Shown piece after piece: positions 19,989 to 28,655 of a stretch of DNA of 64,000 nt. The position numbers were made by a program, and so were the translations under genes. How positions within the stretch are numbered: the first letter of the stretch is position 1; every line of letters begins with the position of its first letter. A model generated the notes under the pieces. It had not been told where the DNA came from. It ran no database searches and saw only the letters and a list, made by a program, of their open reading frames with translations. Source of the stretch: [Clostridium] celerecrescens 18A (GTDB lineage: Bacteria > Bacillota > Clostridia > Lachnospirales > Lachnospiraceae); assembly GCF_002797975.1 (NCBI RefSeq), contig NZ_PGET01000001.1:310001-374000 (forward strand), written 5' to 3'.

Positions 19989-20789
19989 ATGGTTTACAGC
20001 TATTATCCGGGCTGCACATTGAAGGCAAAGGCGAAGAAGCTGGACCGCTATGCCAGGGATTGTGCCCAAATATTTGAGATTGAGCTGGAAGAGATAGAAG
20101 ACTGGCAATGCTGCGGAGGCGTCTACCCTGGGATGGCAGACGAACTGGCTACACGCCTTTCTCCTGTGCGCGCATTAAGAGAGGCCGGGGATAAAAAGCA
20201 GGATCTTGTGACTGTATGCTCTGCATGCCACCATGTGATAAAAAGAGTCAATGAGGATGTAAAGACCTCTGGAGAAATCAGGAGGAAGATCAACGCTTAT
20301 CTGGAACCTGAGAATGGTTATGAAGGTGAGACAAAGGTGATCCACTACTTGGAACTGCTTCGCGACCGGATAGGCTTTGACCGGATCAGGGAAAAAGTAA
20401 AACAACCTCTTAATGGAAAGAAGATAGCTCCTTATTATGGCTGCCTGCTTTTAAGGCCTTATGTAGTAATGAATTTTGACGATCCGGAAAACCCGTCGGT
20501 TATGGAAGATTTTCTCCTTGCAATCGGTGCCGAACCGGTCCACTACGCTTTAAAAAACGAATGCTGCGGTGGATATGTGACCATGGAAGATGAGGAATTT
20601 GCTTCTGAAAAAAGTTCCTCTATTATGGAAGCAGCTATGGACCAGGGAGCACAAGGCATGATTACGGCCTGTCCCCTATGTAAATACAATCTGGAAAACG
20701 GCGGTCTGAAAAATGGCATTCCGGTCTACTATTTTACGGAACTTTTTGCAGAGGCTCTGGGAGTGAAAGAACAGGAGGAAGGAACGTGA
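19989..20789 (+). CDS. hdrB: Heterodisulfide reductase subunit B homologue (two CCG domains)
   Basis: A 266-residue HdrB-like protein. The first CCG domain is complete: Cys9, the Cys41-Cys42 pair, then Cys77 and Cys80. The second repeats the pattern with GCLLLRP, NECCGG and CPLCKYNL. Such domains bind a non-cubane [4Fe-4S] cluster and in methanogens reduce the CoM-CoB disulfide. Here there is no methanogenesis context. It opens a 12-gene operon ending in fumarase and malate dehydrogenase, and its stop overlaps hdrC by 4 bases. It may pass electrons toward FrdBA or carry its own disulfide-type acceptor site. Confidence 0.9.
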   Translation: MVYSYYPGCTLKAKAKKLDRYARDCAQIFEIELEEIEDWQCCGGVYPGMADELATRLSPVRALREAGDKKQDLVTVCSACHHVIKRVNEDVKTSGEIRRKINAYLEPENGYEGETKVIHYLELLRDRIGFDRIREKVKQPLNGKKIAPYYGCLLLRPYVVMNFDDPENPSVMEDFLLAIGAEPVHYALKNECCGGYVTMEDEEFASEKSSSIMEAAMDQGAQGMITACPLCKYNLENGGLKNGIPVYYFTELFAEALGVKEQEEGT

Positions 20790-21157
20790 GGGAAGAAATT
20801 TTAAGAATCAGCGGTGTGAATCCCTTAAAATGTATGAAATGCGGAAAATGTACAGCTTCCTGCCCTGCATTTGAAAAGATGGAATATCACCCTCATCAAT
20901 TTGTGGAAATGGTTCAAAACAATCATATCACCCCTCTTTTGGAATCGGAATCCCAGTATTACTGTATGTCCTGTCTGGTCTGTGAGGAGCGGTGCCCCAG
21001 AGGGGTAAAGCCCCAGAAACTCATAGAAGCCGTCCAGGTTTTAAAGTTAAGGGCTTCGGAGGGCAACCGGCTGAAACCACAGGATGTGGCAAACCGGCTG
21101 GATCCTTCGCTTCCTCAGCAGGCCCTTATGGCGGCTTTCAGAAAGTACAGCAGGTGA
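20786..21157 (+). CDS. hdrC: Heterodisulfide reductase subunit C homologue
   Basis: A 123-residue protein with two [4Fe-4S] motifs, CMKCGKCTASCP (about 16-27) and CMSCLVCEERCP (about 61-72). It is the electron wire between HdrA and HdrB in known complexes. The GTG start at 20786 overlaps the hdrB stop and has AGGAGGAA about 5 bases upstream. There is no membrane segment, so the Hdr module is soluble. Confidence 0.9.
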   Translation: MREEILRISGVNPLKCMKCGKCTASCPAFEKMEYHPHQFVEMVQNNHITPLLESESQYYCMSCLVCEERCPRGVKPQKLIEAVQVLKLRASEGNRLKPQDVANRLDPSLPQQALMAAFRKYSR

Positions 21158-21173
21158 CAAAAGAAAGGAAGGG

Positions 21174-23168
21174 ATGAATTTGCAGAAAATAGGAGTTTTT
21201 GTCTGTTGGTGCGGAAGCAACATTGCGGCTACTGTGGATGTAAGTAAGGTTTCAGGAGCCGTTAAAGAAGAACCAGACGTTGTTTTTGGATCTGATTATT
21301 CCTACATGTGCTCGGAAGCCGGCCAGTTAATGATCCAAAACGTCATAAAGGAAAAAGGACTGACTGGAATTGTGGTGTGCTCCTGCTCCCCGCGCATGCA
21401 TGAAGCCACGTTCCGCAAAGCTGCACAGGCTGCGGGTCTGAATCCTTACATGGTGGAAATCGCCAATATCAGGGAGCAATGCTCCTGGATCCATAAAGAT
21501 AAAGAAGAAGGAACGAAAAAAGCAATTCTCTTAGCAAAGGCGGCAATTGCCAAGGTCCGGTTTAACGAACCGCTGACATCGGGAGAGACCCCGGTGACAA
21601 AGCGGGCTCTGGTGATCGGAGGAGGAATTGCAGGAATCCAGACGGCTCTTGATATTGCGGATGCAGGATTTGAAGTTGACATTGTAGAGAAATCACCGAC
21701 CATAGGCGGAAAAATGGCTCAGCTTGATAAGACGTTTCCCACATTGGACTGTGCGGCCTGTATCCTCACGCCTAAGATGGTGGACGCAGCAGCTCACGAG
21801 AAGATCCGTTTGTTTACCTACAGTGAAGTGGAGAAAGTAAAAGGATTTGTGGGAAATTTCACCGTTGATATCCGAAAAAAAGCCAGAAGCATACTGGAAG
21901 AGAAATGCACGGGCTGCGGAGCGTGTACGGAAAAGTGCCCTTCCAGAAAAACAGGAAACGAATTTAATGAAAGGCTGGATAACCGGACTGCCATTTATAT
22001 TCCTTTTGCCCAGGCAATCCCCAATATACCGTCCATTGACAGGGAAGCCTGCATTCATTTTAAAACCGGCAAATGCGGCATATGCCAAAAGACCTGTGGC
22101 GTGGGAGCCATTGACTTTGAGCAGCAGGATGAGGTGATCACCAGGAAGTACGGAGCCATTGTAGCTGCCACAGGGTTTCAGCCCATCTCCCTGGAACGGT
22201 TTGACGAATTCCAGTATTCCAAAAGTCCCGACGTCATCACTTCCTTAGAACTGGAACGGCTGATGAATGCCGCCGGCCCAACAAATGGAGAACTGGTAAA
22301 GCCATCCAACCGTAAACATCCAAGCGATATGGTATTTGTCCAGTGCGTCGGATCCCGGGGGGAATCCTGCAGGGAGAAGAGTTACTGCTCCAAGATCTGC
22401 TGCATGTATACGGCCAAACACGCCATGATGATCCGTGATAAATATCCGGATATCAATGTTCATGTATTTTACATTGACGTACGCACACCGGGAAAGAATT
22501 TTGACGAATTTTACCGTAGGGCAGTGGAAGATTACGGCGTTGATTACCGGAAGGGAATGGTGGGAAAGGTCATGGAGCAAAAGGACGGTAAGCTGTTAGT
22601 ACAGGCATCCGACTTACTGACCGGAGAACAGCTTCTGTTACATACGGATATGGTGGTATTGGCAACGGCCATAGAGCCGGATAAATCAGCCAGGGCTCTG
22701 GCTACGATGCTCACAGCCAGCATGGACACCAATGACTTTTTTGCGGAGGCCCATCCAAAGCTGCGGCCCGTGGAAAGTCCCACTGCAGGAATATTCTTAT
22801 CAGGAACCTGTCAGGGTCCCAAAGATATTCCGGAGACAGTGGCCCAGGCAGGAGCTGCCGCAGCTAAGGTCATCGGACTATTAAGCAAGAAGAAGCTCTT
22901 AAATAACCCTCAGGTAGCCAAGGCAGAGGAACGTTTGTGCAGCGGGTGTTCGGGCTGTTTAAAAGTCTGTCCTTACGGAGCGATTGACTACGAAGTGAGA
23001 GAAGTCTGGGATCATGGAGTTAAGCAAATGCGGAGGGTAGCTGTGGTAAACGAGGCGGTATGCCAAGGCTGCGGAGCATGTACGGTGACCTGCCCATCCG
23101 GAGCCATGGACTTAAAGGGATTTTCTGCAAAACAGATTATGGCGGAGGTAGATGCGATATGCAGATAG
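21174..23168 (+). CDS. hdrA: Heterodisulfide reductase subunit A homologue (bifurcating flavoprotein)
   Basis: A 664-residue iron-sulfur flavoprotein. An N-terminal HdrA domain (1-135; VFVCWCGSNIA, CSCSPRMHEATF) is followed by an FAD domain beginning VIGGGIAGIQTA (about 148-159). The FPTLDCAACILTPKM segment carries Cys193 and Cys196. Ferredoxin-type sites follow at CTGCGACTEKCP (about 245-256) and, at the C-terminus, CSGCSGCLKVCP and CQGCGACTVTCP. In characterised complexes the HdrA FAD is the bifurcation site and its ferredoxin domains reduce ferredoxin. ATG 21174 directly follows AAAGGAAGGG; a longer frame overlapping hdrC has no site. Confidence 0.92.
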   Translation: MNLQKIGVFVCWCGSNIAATVDVSKVSGAVKEEPDVVFGSDYSYMCSEAGQLMIQNVIKEKGLTGIVVCSCSPRMHEATFRKAAQAAGLNPYMVEIANIREQCSWIHKDKEEGTKKAILLAKAAIAKVRFNEPLTSGETPVTKRALVIGGGIAGIQTALDIADAGFEVDIVEKSPTIGGKMAQLDKTFPTLDCAACILTPKMVDAAAHEKIRLFTYSEVEKVKGFVGNFTVDIRKKARSILEEKCTGCGACTEKCPSRKTGNEFNERLDNRTAIYIPFAQAIPNIPSIDREACIHFKTGKCGICQKTCGVGAIDFEQQDEVITRKYGAIVAATGFQPISLERFDEFQYSKSPDVITSLELERLMNAAGPTNGELVKPSNRKHPSDMVFVQCVGSRGESCREKSYCSKICCMYTAKHAMMIRDKYPDINVHVFYIDVRTPGKNFDEFYRRAVEDYGVDYRKGMVGKVMEQKDGKLLVQASDLLTGEQLLLHTDMVVLATAIEPDKSARALATMLTASMDTNDFFAEAHPKLRPVESPTAGIFLSGTCQGPKDIPETVAQAGAAAAKVIGLLSKKKLLNNPQVAKAEERLCSGCSGCLKVCPYGAIDYEVREVWDHGVKQMRRVAVVNEAVCQGCGACTVTCPSGAMDLKGFSAKQIMAEVDAICR

Positions 23169-23608
23169 AAGATAACAGCAACAAGGAGTTCCGGCCTCTC
23201 ATCCTGGCTTTTTGCTGCAACTGGTGCAGCTATGCAGGGGCCGATCTGGCGGGATCCAGCCGCTCTTCCTATCCGGCAGAAGTAAAGATTATCCGGGTTC
23301 CCTGTTCCTGCAGGGTAAATCCCTTATTCCTTTTAAGAGCCTTTGAAAAGGGGGCAGATGGTGTGATCTTAGCCGGCTGCCATCCAGGTGACTGCCATTA
23401 TTCCACAGGCAATTACTATACCAGAAGAAGGATGGCCCTTTTGTTTGACATGTTGGACTACCTGGGTATCGAAAGGGAAAGAACCAGGGTGGAATGGATT
23501 TCCGCAGCAGAGGGTGCCAAGTTCTCTGCGACCATGAATGCCTTCACCCAGACGATAAAAGAACTGGGTCCAAACAGAAAGCTGAGGGATTTACGATGCA
23601 TGCCATAG
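23159..23608 (+). CDS. flxD: MvhD/FlxD-type [2Fe-2S] electron transfer subunit
   Basis: A 149-residue MvhD-family protein. The cysteine pattern FCCNWCSYAGAD, then PCSCRVNP, then GCHPGDCHY matches the [2Fe-2S] subunit that docks input modules onto HdrA. The start at 23159 has GGCGGAGG 10 bases upstream and overlaps the hdrA stop by 10 bases. It bridges HdrA and the NAD(P)H-oxidising FlxA side. MvhD-family partners are typical of Hdr complexes that bifurcate. Confidence 0.88.
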   Translation: MQIEDNSNKEFRPLILAFCCNWCSYAGADLAGSSRSSYPAEVKIIRVPCSCRVNPLFLLRAFEKGADGVILAGCHPGDCHYSTGNYYTRRRMALLFDMLDYLGIERERTRVEWISAAEGAKFSATMNAFTQTIKELGPNRKLRDLRCMP

Positions 23609-24477
23609 AAAAGACCATAAAAGAAACGTGTAAAAAGCTCTGGGATAATGGAGAGGTAAACCGGATTCTGGCATGGGAAAAAGGACTCTTTGACTATGAC
23701 GCGGCTCCCGCCCTGTTCCGGAGCCGGGAACGTATTTCCCGTCTTGTTTACAATGAGCACTGCGGTGTAAATTTAAGCAAATTCCTGATAAAAGAAATGG
23801 AAAAGGAAGGAAAGGTACTGGTCCTTTTAAAGCCCTGCGATACCTATGGATTTAACCAGCTTTTATCGGAGAATCGCATAAACCGGGAAAAGGTTTACAT
23901 TCTGGGCGTTCCCTGCGGAGGAATGAGGGATGAAAAGGGCCTTCTCTTTAAATGCCTTTCCTGTAAGGGCAATGATTTCAAAGCCTCCGACCAGATCATA
24001 GAATCGGATCTTTCCGTTCCGTCCCCGGTCCCTTCCGGGGAAGAAGAGAAATTAAACAAGATGACTGCAGAAGAACGTTTTGCTTTTTGGCGCGGACAGC
24101 TTTCCAAATGCATCCGCTGCAATGCCTGCCGCAACGTATGTCCTGCCTGCAGCTGTATCAAATGTGTGTTTGACAACCGGGATTCCGGGATAGAGACCAA
24201 GGCCAATTCTGATGCTTTTGAGGAAAATCTGTTTCATATCATAAGAGCCTTCCACGTGGCGGGAAGGTGCACGGACTGCGGGGAATGCAGCCGGGTCTGT
24301 CCCCAGAACATTCCTCTCTATTTGCTTAACCGGAAAATGATTGAGGAGATGAATGAACGGTACGGAACCTATCAGGCAGGAGAAAATCCCGAAGCTAAGT
24401 CTCCCTTAACGGAGTTTAAGGAGTCTGATCCGGAAGTTTCGGCCGAACACGGGAAAGGCGGTGTATCTTCATGTTAA
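23596..24477 (+). CDS. FlxC-like ferredoxin-domain electron transfer subunit
   Basis: A 293-residue protein. The N-terminal half resembles the FrhB/FdhB-like fold (LLKPCDTYGFNQLL, LGVPCGGM). The C-terminal half has two [4Fe-4S] motifs, CIRCNACRNVCP and CTDCGECSRVCP. The start at 23596 follows GCTGAGGGA and overlaps flxD by 13 bases. By position it corresponds to one of the two Fe-S subunits of Flx modules. The family is only broadly recognised, so the FlxC label is by synteny. Confidence 0.75.
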   Translation: MHAIEKTIKETCKKLWDNGEVNRILAWEKGLFDYDAAPALFRSRERISRLVYNEHCGVNLSKFLIKEMEKEGKVLVLLKPCDTYGFNQLLSENRINREKVYILGVPCGGMRDEKGLLFKCLSCKGNDFKASDQIIESDLSVPSPVPSGEEEKLNKMTAEERFAFWRGQLSKCIRCNACRNVCPACSCIKCVFDNRDSGIETKANSDAFEENLFHIIRAFHVAGRCTDCGECSRVCPQNIPLYLLNRKMIEEMNERYGTYQAGENPEAKSPLTEFKESDPEVSAEHGKGGVSSC

Positions 24478-25517
24478 AAATGCCATTAAAATGTCTTGAT
24501 GCGCTTTTTTTGGAACTTTCAAAGGAGCACCAGGTTTATGCTCCCATGGAAAAGGCGGGGAGTGTCTCCTTCTATCCATGGAAAGAGGGAGATACCGTAT
24601 GTTTTGATACTCTTTTAACAGATCATTCACCTAAATCCTTTTTCTTTCCACAGTCGGAAACGTTATACCGTGCCCGGAGAGAAGAGGGAAGTCTTTCCAT
24701 TGTTCCCGAAGAGGCGGAGGAAATCAGCTCTGTTTATTTTGGTGTAAGAGCCTGCGACCGGAGAAGCTTTGAGATCCTGGACCGGGTATTTCTAAGCACG
24801 CCCTGTGATTCCTGCTATGAGTCCAAAAGAAGGAATGGATATGTGGTAACACTGGCCTGTGAGAATCCGGAAGATACCTGTTTTTGCCAAATCTTTGGCA
24901 TCGATCCTGCCTGGCCGGGAGGAGATGTGTCCGTCTGGATCGCAGACGGAGACCTTTACTGGAAAAGCCTGACCGAAAAGGGAGAAGCATTAACGGAATT
25001 AGTCGAAGGGTTGTTTGAGGCGGGAGACCGCGAAAAGGCAGAGGAGGAGAAAGCAAAGATCCGAAAGAAGCTGGAAGCTCTGCCTCTTAAGGATTTAAGT
25101 CTTGGCCGGTTTGAACATCCGGATTCCGCTATGGATTTATTTGAGTCAGAACAATGGGAAACCTTATCCGACACCTGCCTCGGCTGCGGGATCTGCACGT
25201 TTCTATGCCCCACCTGCCAGTGCTATGATATATGCGACTATGACACAGGCCATGAAATCAGGAAGTTCCGCTGCTGGGATTCCTGCATGTATCCAGGTTT
25301 TACGGAGATGTCCCATGGGAATAACAGAAACAGCCAAATGCAGCGGTTCCGTCAGAGATTCATGCATAAGCTGGTATATTTTCCGGAAAACAACGGCGGA
25401 GTATATTCCTGTGTGGGTTGCGGAAGGTGTCTGCGCAAATGTCCGTCTTCCTTAAATATTGTCAGGGTGATAAAAGCGATAGGAGAGTCAGATGCCGAAG
25501 GAGGAAACGATGAGTAA
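24471..25517 (+). CDS. FlxB-like 4Fe-4S subunit (HydB/AsrA-related)
   Basis: A 348-residue protein related to sulfhydrogenase beta and anaerobic sulfite reductase A subunits. The GVRACDRRSFEILDRVF segment lies in the first half. Two ferredoxin-type clusters are at CLGCGICTFLCPTC and CVGCGRCLRKCP, separated by a CWDSCMYPGFTEM loop. It starts 7 bases inside the preceding gene. It probably relays electrons between FlxA and the rest of the complex. Confidence 0.78.
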   Translation: MLKMPLKCLDALFLELSKEHQVYAPMEKAGSVSFYPWKEGDTVCFDTLLTDHSPKSFFFPQSETLYRARREEGSLSIVPEEAEEISSVYFGVRACDRRSFEILDRVFLSTPCDSCYESKRRNGYVVTLACENPEDTCFCQIFGIDPAWPGGDVSVWIADGDLYWKSLTEKGEALTELVEGLFEAGDREKAEEEKAKIRKKLEALPLKDLSLGRFEHPDSAMDLFESEQWETLSDTCLGCGICTFLCPTCQCYDICDYDTGHEIRKFRCWDSCMYPGFTEMSHGNNRNSQMQRFRQRFMHKLVYFPENNGGVYSCVGCGRCLRKCPSSLNIVRVIKAIGESDAEGGNDE

Positions 25518-26343
25518 CAGAACCAATGTATTGATTCCGGGGATCGGCGTGATTACAGATGTAAGAAGGGATACACCGGACGTGAAAACCTTCCGTGTAA
25601 ATGGGGTGGAGGGCAGAAAACCCTTTGAACATATGCCAGGTCAATGTGCCATGCTATCGATTCCTGGAGTTGGGGAAGCCATGTTTTCCATCACTTCTTC
25701 ACCCACCAACCGGGATTACATGGAGTTTTCCATTAAAAAATGCGGCTGCCTCACCGACTGGCTTCACCAGATGGAAAAGGGTCAGGAAATAGCCTTGCGT
25801 GGACCTTATGGCAATTATTTTCCCGTTGATACGGAGTTAAAAGGTAAGAACCTGCTCTTTATCGCCGGAGGGATCGGAATCGCACCTTTGCGGTCTGTGA
25901 TTCATTACGTCATTGATAACCGGGGGGATTACGGCCTGGTGGATATTGTTTATGGAGCCCGTTCGGCAGAGGACCTGGTGGATTTGGAAGAAATGAGGAA
26001 AGAATGGTCAAACGTGGAAGGCTTCTGTGTACATCTGACCATCGACCGGGCGGAGGAAGGCTGGGATGGGAATGTGGCCTTTGTGCCTGATTATGTCAGG
26101 GAACTGAAATTCTCAAATGACAGAACCGCTCTGGTCTGCGGCCCGCCTGTAATGATAAAATATGTGCTTCAGGCACTGGAAGAAATGGGATTTGCCGGTA
26201 CAGAAATCTATACGACCATGGAACTTAAGATGAAATGCGGAGTGGGTAAATGCGGACGCTGCAACATAGGCTCTAAGTACGTCTGCAAGGATGGACCGGT
26301 GTTCCGTTATGATGAATTGGGCGTCCTGCCCTCTGAATATTAG
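25510..26343 (+). CDS. flxA: FlxA-like FAD/NAD(P)H-binding oxidoreductase subunit
   Basis: A 277-residue ferredoxin-NADP reductase-type protein. The FAD segment FSITSSPTNRDYMEFSI and LRGPYGNYFP lead to the pyridine-nucleotide motif FIAGGIGIAPLRSVI (about 116-130) and ALVCGPPVMIKYVL. A C-terminal cysteine cluster (MKCGVGKCGRCNIG plus a later Cys) binds [2Fe-2S], as in PyrK and hydrogenase gamma subunits. The start at 25510 has AAGGAGGAA upstream. It is the predicted entry point for NADH or NADPH; which one is not decided by the sequence. Confidence 0.88.
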   Translation: MSNRTNVLIPGIGVITDVRRDTPDVKTFRVNGVEGRKPFEHMPGQCAMLSIPGVGEAMFSITSSPTNRDYMEFSIKKCGCLTDWLHQMEKGQEIALRGPYGNYFPVDTELKGKNLLFIAGGIGIAPLRSVIHYVIDNRGDYGLVDIVYGARSAEDLVDLEEMRKEWSNVEGFCVHLTIDRAEEGWDGNVAFVPDYVRELKFSNDRTALVCGPPVMIKYVLQALEEMGFAGTEIYTTMELKMKCGVGKCGRCNIGSKYVCKDGPVFRYDELGVLPSEY

Positions 26344-26354
26344 GAGGTTGACCA

Positions 26355-27029
26355 ATGAATGACATGATTACTGTTTATCTGTTCGGTAAAAAATACACAG
26401 TTCCGTCCAATTTAACCATAATGGGAGCAATGGAGTACGCAGGGTACCAGCTTGTGCGGGGCTGCGGCTGCAGATGCGGCTTCTGCGGAGCCTGTGCCAC
26501 GATTTACCGAATCAAGGGAGACAGGGAATTAAAGACCTGTCTGGCCTGCCAGACCCAGGTCCGGGAAAATATGTATGTAGCCACTCTTCCCTTTTTTCCT
26601 CTGGTAAAAGAGGTTTATGACATAAATAAGGTTCCGGTCAATGAACAGGTCATGATGGAGCTGTATCCGGAAATCTACAAGTGCATCGGGTGTGCGGCCT
26701 GTACCAAGAGCTGCCCCCAGGGCCTGGACACCATGCAGTACATTGCATATGCGCAGAGAGGAGAATTAGAAAAATGTGCCGAGGAGTCCTTTGACTGTGT
26801 GATGTGCGGAATCTGTTCTTCCAGATGCCCGGCCGGGATTTCCCATCCCCAGGTAGGTCTTTTAGCCAGACGGATCACCGGAAAATATCTGGCTCCGGAA
26901 GCAAGGCACTTAACCAACCGGGTAAGAGAGGTAGAGGCCGGTGATTTTACGGAGCTGATTGAAGCGATCATGGCAAAACCCCTGGAAGAACTGAAGAACC
27001 TTTATAATACCAGGGAAATCGAAAAGTAG
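26355..27029 (+). CDS. frdB: Fumarate reductase iron-sulfur subunit homologue
   Basis: A 224-residue FrdB/SdhB-like protein. The N-terminal [2Fe-2S] domain has cysteines at 37-47 (GCGCRCGFCGAC) and 62/65. The C-terminal part has two full CxxCxxCxxxCP motifs, at Cys110-Cys120 and Cys148-Cys158. Classical FrdB has a [3Fe-4S] site in the last position, so two [4Fe-4S] sites are a difference. No quinone-pocket or membrane-anchor partner gene follows. It lies 11 bases after flxA and 11 before frdA, supporting electron flow from the Hdr-Flx side to FrdA. Confidence 0.85.
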   Translation: MNDMITVYLFGKKYTVPSNLTIMGAMEYAGYQLVRGCGCRCGFCGACATIYRIKGDRELKTCLACQTQVRENMYVATLPFFPLVKEVYDINKVPVNEQVMMELYPEIYKCIGCAACTKSCPQGLDTMQYIAYAQRGELEKCAEESFDCVMCGICSSRCPAGISHPQVGLLARRITGKYLAPEARHLTNRVREVEAGDFTELIEAIMAKPLEELKNLYNTREIEK

Positions 27030-27040
27030 GAGGAATAGAC

Positions 27041-28642
27041 ATGTTTACAGCCAAGATGATGGATTCCGTAAAAAAGGTCGAGGCCACCAGAAAAGAGCGG
27101 ATGGAGACAGAGCCCAGGAGAATGACGGCTGAGGAAAAGGAAAAGCTGTTAAAAGCCTATCATCCGGATTATAAAGAGGAAGAGTTTGTCATACTGAAGG
27201 CAGGCCCCAATAAGGGAGAAAAGGTGCCCAGGGAATTGGGAGTCCTTTTGCAGGCCAGGAGCCGGATCAAAGACACTGACGTGGATTTATCATCTCCGGA
27301 TTTCGATACGGACGTTCTGATCATCGGAGGAGGGGGAGCAGGCTGTGCAGCTGCCATTGAGGCTTCCAAGGCAGGGGCAGAGGTATTGATCGTCACGAAG
27401 CTCCGTCTGGGGGATGCCAACACCATGATGGCGGAAGGCGGGATTCAGGCTGCAGACAAAGAGAATGATTCCCCCCAGATCCATTACTTAGACGCCTTGG
27501 GCGGGGGACATTTTGCCAACCGGCCCCAGCTTTTGAAAAAACTGGTTATGGAAGCTCCGGGGGCCCTTAAATGGTTAAATGATCTGGGGGTGATGTTTGA
27601 CAAGGACAAAGACGGGAACATGATAACCACCCACGGCGGCGGCACTTCCAGAAAGCGGATGCACGCTGCGGCTGACTATACGGGTGCGGAAATCATGAGG
27701 GTGCTTCGGGATGAAGTGCTAAACCTCCCGATTTCCGTGACGGATTATACCTCCGCCATTGAACTCATTTTAGATGAGGAGGGAAAAGCGGCAGGAGCAG
27801 TCCTTATGAATATGGAAACTGGAGAGCTTCTGACAGCCTGGGCTAAAACTGTAATCCTGGCCACAGGGGGAGCCGGACGGCTACACTATCAGGGATTTCC
27901 TACCTCCAACCACTACGGAGCCACGGCTGACGGCCTGGTTTTGGCTTACCGGGCAGGGGCAAAGCTTCTCTATCAGGACACCCTTCAGTACCATCCTACG
28001 GGGGTTGCCTTTCCGGAACAGATTTATGGGGCTCTGGTCACGGAAAAGGTCCGTTCATTAGGCGCCATGCTGGTTAATGCCGGAGGAGAGGCTTTCATGC
28101 ACCCATTGGAGACCAGAGATGTGTCCGCCGCCTCCATTATCAGAGAGTGTGCAAACGGGAAAGGGGTTGTCACTCCTCTTGGGAAGGGGATCTGGCTGGA
28201 TACTCCCATGATCGACTTGATTCATGGGAAAGGAACCCTGGAAAAGCGTCTTCCCGGAATGCTGCGAATGTATTTAAAATACGAAATAGATATGAGAAAA
28301 ACACCTATATTGATCTATCCTACCCTCCACTACCAAAACGGCGGAATCGAGATCGGAGCGGATTGCCAGAGCACCATAGAGAACTTATATGTGGCAGGAG
28401 AAGCGGTGGGAGGGATTCACGGCAGGAACCGTCTGATGGGGAATTCTCTTCTGGATATTATTGTTTTTGGCCGCAATGCCGGAATATCTGCGGCCAGTCG
28501 CGTGAAAGACGTACATACAGGGAAGCTGACTTTGTCACATATAAGAGAGATGGAAAAGGAGTGCCAAAGGGCCGGCATTGTTACGGATAAAATTTCCCCG
28601 CTGCTTTTGCCAAAGTATGCCAGAACAGCGGGGCAGCTATAA
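27041..28642 (+). CDS. frdA: Fumarate reductase flavoprotein subunit homologue (soluble type)
   Basis: A 533-residue SdhA/FrdA/aspartate-oxidase family flavoprotein. After an 85-residue N-terminal extension comes the FAD motif IIGGGGAGCAAA (about 94-105). Dicarboxylate residues align with E. coli FrdA: His318 (HPTG), Thr334-Glu335, Arg359 (TRDVSAAS), His430 (LHYQNGGI) and Arg464 (HGRNRLMGNSL). The covalent-FAD His is replaced by Asn127 (ANTMMAEGGI), so flavin is expected to be non-covalent. The C-terminal capping part is short. No frdC/frdD anchors are present. Aspartate oxidase is the main alternative, but no nadA/nadC lie nearby and fumarase follows directly. Confidence 0.85.
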   Translation: MFTAKMMDSVKKVEATRKERMETEPRRMTAEEKEKLLKAYHPDYKEEEFVILKAGPNKGEKVPRELGVLLQARSRIKDTDVDLSSPDFDTDVLIIGGGGAGCAAAIEASKAGAEVLIVTKLRLGDANTMMAEGGIQAADKENDSPQIHYLDALGGGHFANRPQLLKKLVMEAPGALKWLNDLGVMFDKDKDGNMITTHGGGTSRKRMHAAADYTGAEIMRVLRDEVLNLPISVTDYTSAIELILDEEGKAAGAVLMNMETGELLTAWAKTVILATGGAGRLHYQGFPTSNHYGATADGLVLAYRAGAKLLYQDTLQYHPTGVAFPEQIYGALVTEKVRSLGAMLVNAGGEAFMHPLETRDVSAASIIRECANGKGVVTPLGKGIWLDTPMIDLIHGKGTLEKRLPGMLRMYLKYEIDMRKTPILIYPTLHYQNGGIEIGADCQSTIENLYVAGEAVGGIHGRNRLMGNSLLDIIVFGRNAGISAASRVKDVHTGKLTLSHIREMEKECQRAGIVTDKISPLLLPKYARTAGQL

Positions 28643-28655
28643 GGAGGAGGAAGCC

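Noticed and set aside
19989..21157. HdrBC as glycolate or lactate oxidase (GlcF/LutA-type) subunits
   Set aside because: Separate small HdrC, full HdrA with ferredoxin domains and an MvhD-type protein next to them define an Hdr module; no FAD-linked glycolate oxidase subunit is present.
21084..21173. Longer N-terminus for HdrA overlapping hdrC
   Set aside because: The extra residues do not resemble HdrA, and the AAAGGAAGGG site supports the start at 21174.
27041..28642. FrdA homologue as L-aspartate oxidase (NadB)
   Set aside because: The non-covalent flavin site is compatible, but adjacent frdB, fumarase and malate dehydrogenase, and the absence of nadA/nadC, favour fumarate reductase.
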